A DNA stretch of 64,000 nucleotides from Glebionis coronaria (Eukaryota > Streptophyta > Magnoliopsida > Asterales > Asteraceae): positions 517,956,274-518,020,273 of the forward strand of contig CM046878.1 in assembly GCA_025667525.1 (NCBI GenBank), written 5' to 3'. How positions within the stretch are numbered: position 1 is the stretch's first letter; each line of letters starts with the position of its first letter. This document shows positions 49,861-62,026 of this stretch, in pieces. The notes under the pieces are model-generated. The model was not told the DNA's origin and searched no databases. It saw only the letters and a list, made by a program, of their open reading frames with translations. Position numbers and translations under genes: made by a program.

Positions 49861-50461
49861 AGTTACCTTTTGTTTTTAATGAATGTTTTAATTTTTTGGG
49901 TATGTTTTAATAAGCTTCGAACAATTATGAAATATGAAATCTATTTTCTAGTTATGTTATATTAATTGTGTTCTTGTGATTTTAATTTTTGCATTATGAT
50001 TATTGAAAGAAATATTTTTTATTCCAAACAGTCGGTACAATGAGTTATATAGAGTTGACATTCATGGAAACAAACACTCCAACTTAAGTATTTATTTATT
50101 TATTTATTTATTTTTGTTAGATAGATGTAACTGTTGTTTGTATTTCATTAGAAACATCGTCTATCATTTCATTCATCTTTATCTATTTTATTAACTCTAA
50201 TTTTTTGAAAATAAAATTGGGTATTTTCTTTGCAGGTTTTTTTTTATTGAATCATTGAAGAACCCTAAAAACAGGTTTGTCTTCTATATGGCTTTAATTA
50301 ATTTCTCTATTTTGCTATTTCTAATTAGGATTGGATTTGATTTATTTAATAGCAAGATATAATTAAAATAAATGAATAGATATAACTATAAGTTCTTTGA
50401 AAATGAAGATAACTTTATTTGAAATGATATTGTATTCAGTTTGTTATCAATAAGCAAACTA
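49861..50461. other. No gene recognised
   Basis: AT-rich spacer between the coding relic and the Helitron helicase. It should contain the 3' end of the minus-strand Helitron, but no hairpin plus CTRR end is clear here. It includes a TTTA microsatellite near 50090-50115. Confidence 0.4.
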
Positions 50462-53400
50462 TTAATATAGGTTGTTAAAAGCTTCCTTAAAAACAATGTT
50501 TCGTGTTCGATTTTTTAGCTCAGATTCGTCTTCAGTCATTAAAGTATTTAGCCCTTTCGGTGAAGTTACTCTATATAGTGCTACGTAAAGTTGACCATGG
50601 CTAAAGACAGGGTTGGGTAAATAAACACCTACGTAGTTGAGTGATTGCCCCTGACTTTTGTTTATAGTCATCGCATAGCAAGGCTTGACAGGAAATTGCC
50701 TTCATTTCATTATATATGGCCACTTTGTGTTTGCGTAGTTGTGAGAGTTATTCTTGGTATAAGAACACTTTCCCCCTAGTTTGACCCCGTAAGAATCTGG
50801 GCGCGAATGACAAATTCACCTAAATCAGTTATGATCAGTTGTGTCCTATTGCATAATTCCATGCTTGGATTTACATTACGCAAAAGCATTATAGGCGATT
50901 CTTTTTTCAAATTCAATTCATGAGGTGGCATGCCTGGGAATTTTAAAGAGTTTAGAAACTCGATAGGGTACTGTTGGTGTTGATCTAAGGTGTCGGTAGA
51001 TCCCTTACACACTTCATCTGCACTATTCCAAGTAACAGTTAGTAGCTTTTTAAACATATAGTTGTTTATCTCGTCGGCATCATCATTTCGAGGAGTTAGA
51101 ATTGAACACTCCCATAGATAGTTTTCATCACTTTTCCTAACTTCAAAATCAGGGTTAGACTGATTGACAATCTGTTCCAAAGAAGAATTGTAAGCTTGGA
51201 GAAGGAAATCCTCCGGAATTTCTATCCACATTCCTTATTCTTTCTCTTCTTTTTCTTTTGTTGGTAGAATCCCACCACCTACATCCAAAACCCATTTATT
51301 GAACTGTTGTTTGTTTCTATCTATCTCGCCTAATGAAAAATATCATTTACTCGCATACTGCATGTAAGAGTAAATACTTTGCACGAATTCCATAAAGTTG
51401 AGCGGTTTATGCATGCTTGCACTACTTCAGGCCTTTTTGCTTTAGATATAACGGGTAAAATTTGCCTAAAATCGCCTCTTAATAAAACAGTTATTCCTCC
51501 AAACATTTTACTTCTTTTTTCTTCATTCTGAAAACCCAATATATCTCTCAAAGTCTTGTGTAATGCCTCAAATGCATATTTTTAAGTCATAGGCGCTTCG
51601 TCCTAAATAATCAACTCTACAGACTACATTAATTCTGCCAAATGCGTGTTCTGTTTGGTACCACATGTGCTATTTTCCATTAATTCAAGTGGTATCACGA
51701 ACCTGCTACGAGCTGTTCTCTCGCCTGGTAGGAGCACTAAACCAATCCCCAACTCAATTTAAAAGCTCATATTAGTTTTGAGTTTGTTACAGAAAAACAT
51801 GATAGATATCCATCATTTAAGTCTTTTAAAGTAATTCATTAAAAGCATATGAGTTGCATACTTGAATTAGCAACAACAAGGACAATTTTATGTTCTGATC
51901 GTAACCTTGATATGAGTGTCTTGTATAAAAAAGGCATTCTTGTTCCTCCAGGTCCATACACGAATTAAAATTTTTCCCTGATGGTCATTTGTTCTGGATT
52001 TAATTGAGAATGAAGATTATCATGCTCAACTTTTTTTTTTCTTTCATATCAAAATTCATAACTTCTCTTATCAAACGATTATCCATAGTTGTTAGCAAAC
52101 TTGTATTCGGACGTAGCATATACTGGAAATATGCTAATGATCGACCATTTCGATTAAGCAGGGATTCAATCTCCACCAAACAATTGTTTTTAATGTGTTC
52201 CTCTGATAGTTGTAAATCAGGATATCTATAAAGTTTCCGTCTGTTAAACAAAATATCTTCCGATAATGCTTCCTAATTCTCTTCCTAAAATTTGGCAGGT
52301 CTACTCACATCACAAAAAAGTAATATTGTAATAAATAGCTCTCGTAGTTGTGTTTCTAATGCCCATAATCGAGCCTCTTGTATAGCGTGTGTCCACTCCT
52401 TATCATCATTAAGCAGACCATATACAAAACACGCTTCTTTAAGCGTTGAATAATATTTTGTGAACTGTCATGAGTTTTTTAAAACATTTTAGGTCATCTG
52501 AAAACATTCATAACATTCTGAGATAGTAACTTATCCTGAGGCTGTGTTTGAATAATAGATTCTTCGTATGCATTTTTTTTGCTTTCGGGGTTTCCACTTC
52601 TTCTCTCGTTCATGCTACGCGTAGTGTTGTGGAATTTCTGCGTACATCAGTTTTTGAGCATCTTTATCTCGTTTGTTTAACTCAAACCATTCTATGAACA
52701 TGGTTGTTTTAATGTCCTCTCATTGAAATAGTGCTGGTAAATTATGGGAGTCACGCAATGTTATTGCGTTTTGCTCTAGTAGATGAAAATTCAGCTTCAT
52801 TACTGACGGGTAGGAATAGTAAATATCAAAAGAGAATAGTCGGCATACTACTTCACATAGAGCTAAATATCGACAATTCAAATAATTTTTTATTTCATCA
52901 ACTACCAGTACATGATCTGGTTGACCCTTACCATTGCGTTGAACATTCTCTTGAACAACAATTGTAGCTCTATCCGGACCTTTGTTTAAGTCTTGAATAA
53001 TTACTTAATTGATTTTGACTTGTTACACCATTCAACATTGATGTGGGCCTGATATTTGATCAGCGGATATCGGTTGTGAGGCACCACATTTTGGTTCATG
53101 TATGTGACTTTTCCTTTAACAATAGTAACTTTTGAATCTCTTCGACAATAAACCGGGTACCCATCATATCAAGGATTGTTTCTGCATTAAATTGCTTTGG
53201 GTATCGTTTTAAACACTTTCCCTCAATGTTGCATGTCGTGCCTTTACCACACGGTCCATGCAACATGAAATATGTAACAACTTTGTATCCATCTGGATCC
53301 TGTTTTTGGCATGGCATTTCAGCTGATATGATATCATCAAGTTGACTTGCCGTTTTGCATTTACATTCTTCTCCAAGCCATAGCAGGATATGTACATGCG

Positions 53401-54757
53401 GGAGTCCTCTTTTTTGAAACTCAATAACATAAACAACTACAATATATTAGCAAAATTTAGTATTTATCGGGAAAGTATGTTATAGATACAATATTTGAAG
53501 TAATATATTACCTACTTGGGTTTTGCCAAAAATTTCTTTTTGGTCAGATCATCTAACATTTATGTGAGTTTTATTTTAAAAACCCGAGTTCTAACTTCTG
53601 GACGATCGTGTGGTTTTTGGCCAAGAATATCAGTCAACATTTTCGCAATTTCTGGCCATTTAGGACTTGATGTAAAAGTTATAAACAGGTCAGGATTCCC
53701 GTATGTTCGGCATAAGGCCATCGCATTTTGATAATCTTGCATCATATATCTTAGGCCTCCCGTGAAGCTTGAGGGCAAAACTATTCTTCTTCCATGTCCG
53801 ACTGCATTCGTGTCTCCTCTTGTCACGACATCATTCAAATTGTAATAGAGGTCGACTCGCAGGGTATCTTGATTATTTCTCGACCATTTGAGTCTTTGTT
53901 CCTCAATAGCACTGAACACATCAACTAAGTATTGTTGGAAAAGGCGTTCGCCTTTGAGCACAATATTGCCTTGGTTAGCACGCTGTTGACTATTGTATGC
54001 GTAGTATTCTTTCATTGTCACAAACCCTCTGTTTGTTTTGCGTGCACCCTTGTTGTTATGGTAAGGAATCTCCTCATGAAAACCATCTTCACCACAAGGA
54101 AATAATAATGGATCTATAGGGCCATGTAGGATGGATGGAATTCTAAGATTCTTTTGGGGCCTTTATATTTACTATTGATCACAATATCCCTAATAGGCTC
54201 ACCATCCTCGAATCGTTTGTGATCAAAGCTGCTACTTTTGACACAGTTGGGGTGTTGTATATCCTTGTAGAATTTTACTCAGTAGGAAGGTATAATTCAA
54301 AATTGACAGATGCATGAGAATGACACCAATGGTGTGCCATTCGGAATGATTTTGCAATAGGACTTAATCTATCTAACATGGATATCAAGTCTGCTACAAT
54401 TGTTGCATTCACCCCATCACATGTCTCGTTATTTAGAAAAGCAGACATCTAGTTCTTGGCTTCGTTTTATGTATAAAAAATAAAGTTGTGCGTATCTCAG
54501 CTGCTTGCCTTCTTGCGGAAGTAGTGAACCACTACGATGATAATTTTGCCCATTTATCCGAAATGTATACAACCCCTTCCGTTATTTATTGCATGATCTA
54601 TTCTTGATCCAAATGATGTAAAGCAGAACATGCTGTTATATATTCTAATATGCTCTCTAAATTTTGATGTAGCAGGATTAGCAAAGTCAAGGAGGTAGTC
54701 TAAAGGTGGTGGTGTTGCTTTGAATTTGGGTAAGAGAATTTTCCCTCTTGACAACAT
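50462..54757 (-). pseudogene. Helitron Rep/helicase (decayed)
   Basis: Broken pieces in order give a plant Helitron transposase. The N-terminal block is at 54554-54757 ('MFCFTSFGSRIDHAINNGRG'). The Helitron-like N domain is at 53560-54021 ('MTMKEYYAYNSQQR', 'GLRYMMQDYQNAMALCRTYG', 'PDLFITFTSSPKWPEI'). The HUH motif is near 53380-53410 (RGLPHVHILLWL), then 'CLKRYPKQF'. The Rep tyrosine motif near 52990-53010 reads K-stop-LFKT-stop. The PIF1-like helicase has Walker A near 51930-51961 (GPGGTRMP instead of GxxGTGKT), Walker B at 51480-51510 (FGGITVLLRGDFRQILPVI) and motif VI at 50590-50671 ([10 protein letters not shown]). The nuclease tyrosines and the ATP-binding lysine are both lost, so no active protein is possible. 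Confidence 0.88.
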
Positions 54758-56740
54758 AAGGAAAATGTTGGATATACAGCCCTATGACATTTATTATTTC
54801 TTTCTTCATACCACATCCTGGCATCTCAGTTTCGATATTGATAGGATGGAGGTCCAAGGTTACTGTAGGATACGGAAACTCCTGGTTGATGTATATTGAA
54901 GGTCAGATTCGTATTTAAATCATAAATGGATATTTTATTTAAAACTCTAATATAAACATAAATCACCTTTAGATTGAGGTGATATACCTGCTATTGTTAA
55001 TGATTTATTGGTTGTAGAAACAGTTCCTATATGATTCTATCTTAGGTTAGTATTGGTTGCCATTTGTTGTGTGCCTGCTTACATTTTTGAATTATAGTAC
55101 ATGAAAATCATATGAATATTTAATTAGAGAAATCAAGTCGTTATTTTACCTTCTTGAATAGCATTGTTTGTTAGTGTCAGACCACAATAATTCTGTACCG
55201 TTCCATCGCGCATGACAGTTGTTTTCGATTGAATGGTGATGAAATAATTAAGCATGTTGGATAATGAGGGTATATGGGTAGTGTTACGATGTCGTCCTGT
55301 TTGATCAGCATGATCAGAGTTTTATGTAGACAAAATAACTAAATGTATGAAATAAATTAATTAAAACATACCATCATTCATATTGATTTCAAAACTGTAA
55401 GATGATTTACATGAACATGATGTTTGAGTTTTAAGGGCTAGATTTTGTAATTCAAGCAATTGAATACTTGACCGTTGGAATTATTTAATTGAACTACCAT
55501 ATTTATTGTGAGAATAAAGGATTTATTCAAGACATTGTTAATTAAATAAACTTAAATTAAATCTTGTATAGATTTTTTATATCACTCACAATAATAAGAA
55601 CATAAAGTAATAGTCTTTAACTTGATCATGTCACATAAATTCAAATTCATAAAATATAGAGTAACATCAGCAATGAAATAACTTTTTTATTATTAAACTT
55701 GAACATTTTCACCCTTCATCAATTTCCGCAAGTTCTTTTGAATGTTAATGACAAAATGACTCTTTTCCTAGATTTGTGGAAAACTTGAAATATCATTCTC
55801 TTTCCTGTCAATGTAGCTTTTGTATATGTTGGGTTCTTTGATTCCTCTACAGAATAATTGCCAGATGGTATTTTTGTTGAGATGACATACTTTTGCATTA
55901 GATATTTTTATAAACTGTGAGAATTTTATAACATTACAAAGTCCCTTTTATAGATATTTAGGATCATGAAAAAACTCATTGCATTTATAAGAATATAAAG
56001 AGAACTTGTAATTAGTACATAACTTACAAAAAGTAAATTAAATGATCATAACTTTAACTGAATTTATTGTTTATGTATACCAAATCATCAGTTTAAGTTG
56101 ATGCAATTCAATATTGTTGTTTCATGCTTAAGTTTTAAAAACAATAATATACAAAATTAAGATAAAGTTAACTCAGAAATTAAGATTAAACTACTTGAAT
56201 TCTATTGCATTCAAAATAACATGAGGATCATACCAAAATCAAACCAAAAACAAAAATAGCTGTAAAAACAAACAACATCCCAAAATTCTTAAAAAACAAA
56301 TAAAAACCAAAAGTAATTCAAGTTTCTGTCTTATCCCCTAAAAGCTCATCCTTAAGCAGTTTTCTCCATGGTTTCATCCTTGAGATAAAGAATCTCATAT
56401 GCTCCGACTCGGAATCATATACCATTTTTCTTAAAGAATAATAGACAAAATTAAATTAGTTAATTAAAAAGTTAGAATTAAAATATGAGAAATGATTCTT
56501 GAGATAAACCATCTCCTTTGAGTTGATACTAGAAGAGAGTTGGTGTTTTCATCATCCTCATTTTCATCACAAATGGATGGAGTTCATCATCCGTATCATC
56601 CGTTTGAATGTTGTATCAATATAAAGAACAATAACATGTAAATAGTAATTCTTTAAACTGCTATTGTAATTATTGTGAAATTCCTTTATATGTTTAACCT
56701 TTAACTTTTTTATTCTCTGTTTTTTTTGCAGGTGCGGATA
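54758..56740. other. Spacer between helicase and RPA-like genes of the Helitron
   Basis: AT-rich. Short minus-strand patches near 56520-56600 and 55150-55450 may be degraded exons, but I cannot read a protein. No other element is seen. Confidence 0.4.
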
Positions 56741-58820
56741 CGGATGGTTGCTTTGCCAACCTCTTCAACTTTGAACTCTTAACAATCTTAGAAGGAGATT
56801 CAGAGGAAGCATCAGTGGCTGAACTTTCAGTATTGTCGATCACCTCATCCGGAAAATCTTCCAACACGTAAAACTTTCATAATTCCCATGTTTAAAGTAA
56901 GAGTGAGATTTTAAGTTCCATATTATGGATGCCACCAATAATATTCAATAAAGCTCGGGGCAAGTTCTGCTAGCCATTATCCGCATGTATATAAAAGTAA
57001 GTATTATGCTATACTTGAATGTATTATAAATTAAATAATATCATGATACATCATTCTCAAAGTCACGTATTGATTCGGAGGTACATTTGACCAATTGATT
57101 AGCAACCTCATCAAAAAATACAATCACTGTAGCTGATGTCTTGTCAGTGACATCCAACTCAAGCCGATACCTATGAATGATTGATGCATAAGTGAATTAT
57201 AGTAGCATATAATTAACAACATCTTTAAGTCGCAAGACAATTCAGGTTAAACAAATACTTACCTTAGAATTAGATACTCTACTGCTTTGCAACACGCATC
57301 ACACCAAAATCCTCCATCCTTTCGGTTATACCCTTTTTGCAAGTGTCACTACCGCATGATGGGTAGTTCCACCTTTTTCTTGTCCTAATATTAACAATCC
57401 TGACCCGACAATGGAAGGTTGCGGATTGTAAAGAGAGCAAGAGAATTTGAATTATTATTAATTATCATCTAAGTGTCAGTAAAAGTTAACAGGAAGAAGT
57501 ATACATCATTTCTCTTGTTGCGCGCCCATATCAATAGATTCTCTAAAGTTCCATTTCTAGGCTGAGAGGGATTAACAAACATAGGTTCCGAGCCCAACCC
57601 TTCTTCATCATCACTGCAACACATGTATAAAATTATAGTAATTATTAGGCAATATTCGATACATGCAATAGTCTATACATGAAAATAAATATTGCATGCT
57701 TAATTACCGAATGTGACTTTTTAGTTCTCTCAAAACAGGTATCTGAAGATCATCCAACAAAAGCGTGGAGGAGTTGCTCGATAGTTGTAGCTTATCTAAA
57801 AGGTAAATAACAATATTTAAGCAGGTTTACAATAGTTTGAAAACGCATAATATGTTAGGGAAAATAATTGCTTGCTTATTATTGTATATTTCAGCACTAA
57901 CTGAAGTCACGAAATTGGAAATAGGTCGGAATGTTTGGTTTTCTTCTGTATCAAAGTATCATCTAGGTTTCCGCAGAGTGTCACACGTATATGTAAGTTC
58001 CTGTTTCAATAAAATCAAGATTGATTATAACCTGAAGAAGGCGGACGATAGTTACAAATAGACACGGATATTCTAACCTGCCATCAGAAAGGTAAAAGTC
58101 AAGATTTTTTAATCATTTCTTTTGATGGTTAGTTCTCTCAACATTTGTGATATATCCAACAACATCTGCAATGAACAAACTTACATGAATAAAAGCACAA
58201 TAAAAGTTATACTACGTAAAAAAAACATACGAAAAAAACCATTACCCATCAAGTATTTCCCATTTGTAGGTTCCAACTTGTCGAGTTCTTCTAATTGAAG
58301 TTAATGCCTCACAAAGCCAACGGGCTTGACATAAGATCTTCTTATATATGTTGAACCATCAAATTCAAGCATAAACTCATCATATTTGAATATCTGGTAA
58401 CTGTCCTTGTTCTTCTTTACGACAAAATCTTTCATGGAATAAGCAACCCCTTCTTTTAACTTAATGAAATTGTGAGCTCTGGTTGCTTTAGCGGTGCAGT
58501 AGATTTCACGACCCTACAATAACAATTGGTAAGATTTCATATCATGTAGACAGTAAGATTTTATATAATCTACAATGTATAACAATGCATTAGTATACAT
58601 AGATACCTTTGCATAAACAACAACAAAATCCATGCTTAAATAATGACCCATAATAGTAGTGACATCCCACATCCTACACGACATCACTATAATTGTGCAT
58701 GTAACATCAATAGAAATATCATCCAAGAACAACTCAGTTTTAGGCTGAGCACCATTACTGGGCTCACCAACAGTTGCCTTGGTCTTCACAGTTTTGCTTA
58801 TGCCATCATTTTTAGGCTCA
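56741..58820 (-). pseudogene. RPA70-like single-strand DNA-binding protein of the Helitron
   Basis: Exon-like minus-strand pieces follow the order of a replication protein A large subunit. A first OB-fold lies at about 58820-58614 and 58513-58287 ('CRMWDVTTIMGHYLSMDFVVVYAK', then 'REIYCTAKATRAHNF', 'FDGSTYIRRSYVKPVGFVRH'). A second OB-fold patch lies near 58005-57940 ('RVTLCGNLDDTLIQKKT'), then 57780-57715 ('STLLLDDLQIPVLRELKSHI'). A zinc-ribbon is near 57355-57265 (C..C..CDACCKAVEYL), and a third OB-fold near 57185-57065 ('YRLELDVTDKTSATVIVFFDEVA'). A Lys/Ser-rich tail is at 56880-56741. Plant Helitrons commonly carry such a gene beside Rep/helicase. Stops in several pieces suggest it is inactive. 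Confidence 0.72.
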
Positions 58821-59055
58821 CCAACATTTTGCTTTATGTCCTTACAAGTTTATGGACATTTCCTCAACGACGCTATTGGACATAATGGAATAGCTATCAA
58901 AGATCAAAGAAAATGAAGACCTTGTATTACTTTTTTGCCATTATTATGAATGAATGGTCGCCATGTATTCAATTTATACAATCAATAAGTGATGTAACTC
59001 CAGCAACTAATCATATGATGCTGGAGTAATGAATGATGAAACTGCAAATTGTTTG
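58821..59055. other. Flank between the Helitron relic and the Tekay-like LTR
   Basis: No gene. The 5' TC end of the minus-strand Helitron should be here or has been removed; I cannot pinpoint it. Confidence 0.35.
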
Positions 59056-60034
59056 TGTAAAACCCGCATGCTTTTACCATGAATAGTACCCTTAAGATCA
59101 TACGTACTAGATTAAAACTTTCCTTTTATAGTATGTTTACGTTCACGTATAAGAATTTTAAGTATTACGTACGTGTTAGAACACGATAAGTATTTATTAT
59201 GTATGAACACACGATAATTATTCAAATAATAATTAATCACGAACATGCGATCATGAAATCATGAACGTAATTTAATCACGAGCTAATATTAATTACGTAT
59301 ATATATTTATTACGAACACGAATAAATATATTAAGTCACGGTTAATAATTAACTAGAACACATAAAACACGAACACGATAAAACACGAACGAACACTAAA
59401 ATATTTAGACTCGGAAAAGGTACGGGTTACCCCATGTGGGGCCCCCTACCTGCGGCTACACCAAGAGCATGGGCCAAGCCCATTTTAATTTTTCTAAAAT
59501 AAGGGAATTAGGAAAGATTTTAGTCATTTTTCACATTACAGGAAAAATAACAAAAACCCTAATCTTGTTCTTCATTCTCTCCCTTTGCCGCCAGATATAC
59601 AACACAAAAAGGGGGTGTTCGGTTGATTTTTGATCTTGAATTTTGTGCAAGCATTCGTGTGTGTTCATCCTTGATCGATTCACACATTCGGTATAACCTT
59701 TTTAACTCTTTTCTTTTATGTTTTGATTTATGAATCACATAAAATCATAATGTTTTTAAAAACTAATTAAAAACATTTATTAAACATGTCTATGATTATG
59801 GGGTAAATCAAAATAAGGGTTTTTAGGGGTGTTTGTTCTAGCCGACGCCTAAACCGAACCCCCAAGGGGTCTCGGCTTGGCTTATGAACCACACCGAGAC
59901 CTCATGGTCTCGGTTTGGTGGTGTGGGTCCCACGGCAGCAACAAACAAGGGGAAACCCTAAAGTGGTTCGGGGTATGGTGTGGATTACGGGTCCGGTTCA
60001 TGGTTTCTAGTCACGATCCGGTTCATTGATTATG

Positions 60035-60954
60035 TGTAAAAACATTGGAGAAGTGTTGGCTTGTGATGGTGATGTTTGATATGGTGGTTGTTGCGTAAAA
60101 GATTGTTGATGAACACTTTGTTGAAATGCTTGCTGTGGCATCATTGGTGGTTGATAAGATGGTTACTGATAGGTGTGTGGTGGTGGTTGCTACAAGTATG
60201 ATGGTTGTTGATAAGTATAAGCCATGTTTTGTTGAGAAGCATACATTGCAAGTGGATAATGAACTTGAGGTGTAGAAAACCGAGCCTCGATCACATGGCA
60301 CTCGTGTTGTTGAAGAAAAGCTTGAAGTTGATCCACATTGGTGTTATGCAAGTCCTTAGCCAATTTAACATCCGTCACGTATTTTTTCCATTCTGAAGGA
60401 AGAGTATTCAAATACTTGGTGTTCAATTGAAAGGTAGGAATTGCCATGCCATAGATATTGAGCTCATTCAACAATAGGATAAATCTCAGATAGTAATCAT
60501 TGAGAGTCTCCCCTGGCACATAGGCAAACTTATCAAAAGTATCATAATGCTTACACTCTCGTTCTTGTTTAGTTAACGAGGTGCCTTGCATGAGAACACG
60601 AATTCTATCCCATAACTCTTTGGCAACTTTATGTTTGCTGACGAGTTTGTAGACATCTGGAGGAAGGTCTTGGAGAATGATGTTTGTAGCTTGTTTATCA
60701 CACTTGTCTTGTATCTTAGCATCTCCAGTTAGTTCACCCGTAGTACGAGGACGAGTAACAGCACCTTCCGTCACAGTACCATATACCAATGGTCCATTGA
60801 GCACCGATGCCCAAATTAGATGTCCATTCTCCTTGTTCAACATATAAAGTTCCATTCGGGAAGCCCATTACTCATACATAGTCTTCACCAACATTGGTGG
60901 ACGATTATCCGTACCCGAGGGGATGGACTTATCCGTAAGAGATGTGTACTCCAT
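60035..60954 (-). pseudogene. Copia gag fragment
   Basis: The ATG at 60954 opens 'MEYTSLTDKSIPSG', which meets a TAA near 60870 where Gln is expected. The frame then continues as a 221-codon open stretch (60855-60190) with 'LPPDVYKLVSKHKVAKELWDRI', 'CKHYDTFDKFAYVPGETLNDYYLRF' and 'LPSEWKKYVTDVKLAKDL', a UBN2-type copia gag. It runs on through a Gln/Pro/Tyr-rich tail with a stop near 60190 and is cut at the insertion edge. There is no zinc knuckle. Confidence 0.85.
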
Positions 60955-61098
60955 TTCAATAAGTTAAGATTTACAAACGTTGATCGATCAATGAGAGAAA
61001 GTAAATGTGTTTGTTGTTGTGAGTTGAAGTCGAGAAACAATGTTAAAATCCCCTAAAATATGTTCTCGATAAACCAAAAATTCCAAGTCAAAATTACA

Positions 61099-61445
61099 CA
61101 CGATCGGAATGTCGGAATGTTGATCGAAAAGCTGTAGGAATAAGCCTATCGAAATACCCTTGATCGGAATGTCCTGGAATACTCTTGATCGAAATGTCCT
61201 AATCGGAATACCTTGATCGGAATATCCTGGAATACTCTTGATCGGAATGTACTAATCGGATTACCTTGATCGGAATATCCTAATCGGAATACCAAATCGG
61301 AATATCAAATCGGAATGTCCCTTATAGGAAGGCACCAAATCGGAATGTCTCTTATAGGAATGCAATTGGAATCCCTAAACCCTATTCTGATTACACTGAT
61401 CGGAATAACTGTAAACCCTTTTCCGATGACCTGATCGGAATAAAT
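61099..61445 (-). repeat. Short tandem motif in the leader of the nested copia fragment
   Basis: GATCGGAAT or a close variant (ATCGGAATG/A) recurs more than a dozen times within 350 bp, with spacings of roughly 10 to 20 bases, and partial higher-order units such as 'CTTGATCGGAATATCCTGGAATA'-like pairs. It lies between the primer-binding site and gag, in untranslated leader. Confidence 0.8.
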
Positions 61446-61688
61446 CCCACTTTTCTCGGACAAAACTCAACCAATTCGTGATTTTAAGCCAAAAAATGAT
61501 CAAAACACCCAAAAATTTTGTGTTTTTAGCCAAACTAACTATACCAAATCTCTACCACAACTATGTAGAAGATTTGTATCAAGAAAAAACCATAAAAAAA
61601 CACAAAAAAAAATTGGTTCGTGTAAAATGGATCAAAATAGGCGTATGAATCAAGAACACAAACACATACAACAATACAATCATCCCAT

Positions 61689-61702
61689 GGCTCTTGATAC
61701 CA
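61689..61702 (-). other. Primer-binding site of the nested copia fragment
   Basis: TGGTATCAAGAGCC on the minus strand follows the LTR end by two bases. It matches the initiator methionine tRNA type with one extra A. Confidence 0.85.
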
Positions 61703-61704
61703 TT

Positions 61705-62026
61705 TGTAAGATATGTAAATCTTGCTTATGTTTTAGAGAGAGAAAGAGATAGAGAGATGGTGAATTTCACACAATTCTAGAGAGAGAAAATAAGAAGAAC
61801 TATGTGTAAAAATGAATAACCACACACCCTCTCCATCTAAGGAGAGGGTTTATATACCCAAGCCCTTGTCATGGGCTTGGGCTTACATTTGGGCCAGCCT
61901 ACACAAGTTGTAGGCTAGGCTTGGGTTTGTTTGTTAAATAAAGATAAGTAACTAAACTACGAGCTATTACATGGACTATCGTTGGAGTGACCGATCCTTC
62001 TTAATACGTAAAACGTATTTCCAACA
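61705..62026 (-). repeat. 5' LTR of the nested copia fragment (322 bp)
   Basis: It begins TGTTGGAAATACG and ends ATATCTTACA on the minus strand. A TATA box (TATATAAA on the minus strand, about 61849-61856) is followed by a CT-rich leader. There is no partner LTR in the window. Confidence 0.85.

Larger units (their letters stand above)
60035..62026 (-). mobile_element. Truncated copia retroelement nested in the LTR, with TTATG target duplication
   Basis: On the minus strand it has an LTR (62026-61705, TGTTGGAAATACG to ATCTTACA), a primer-binding site (61702-61689), a repeat-rich leader, a gag fragment, and then an abrupt end. TTATG occurs immediately outside both ends (60030-60034 and 62027-62031). 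No second LTR, protease, integrase or RT is present. Confidence 0.8.

Noticed and set aside
61099..61445. CRISPR-like or satellite array of GATCGGAAT
   Set aside because: Spacing is irregular and the array lies in the leader of a copia fragment; it is a short tandem motif.
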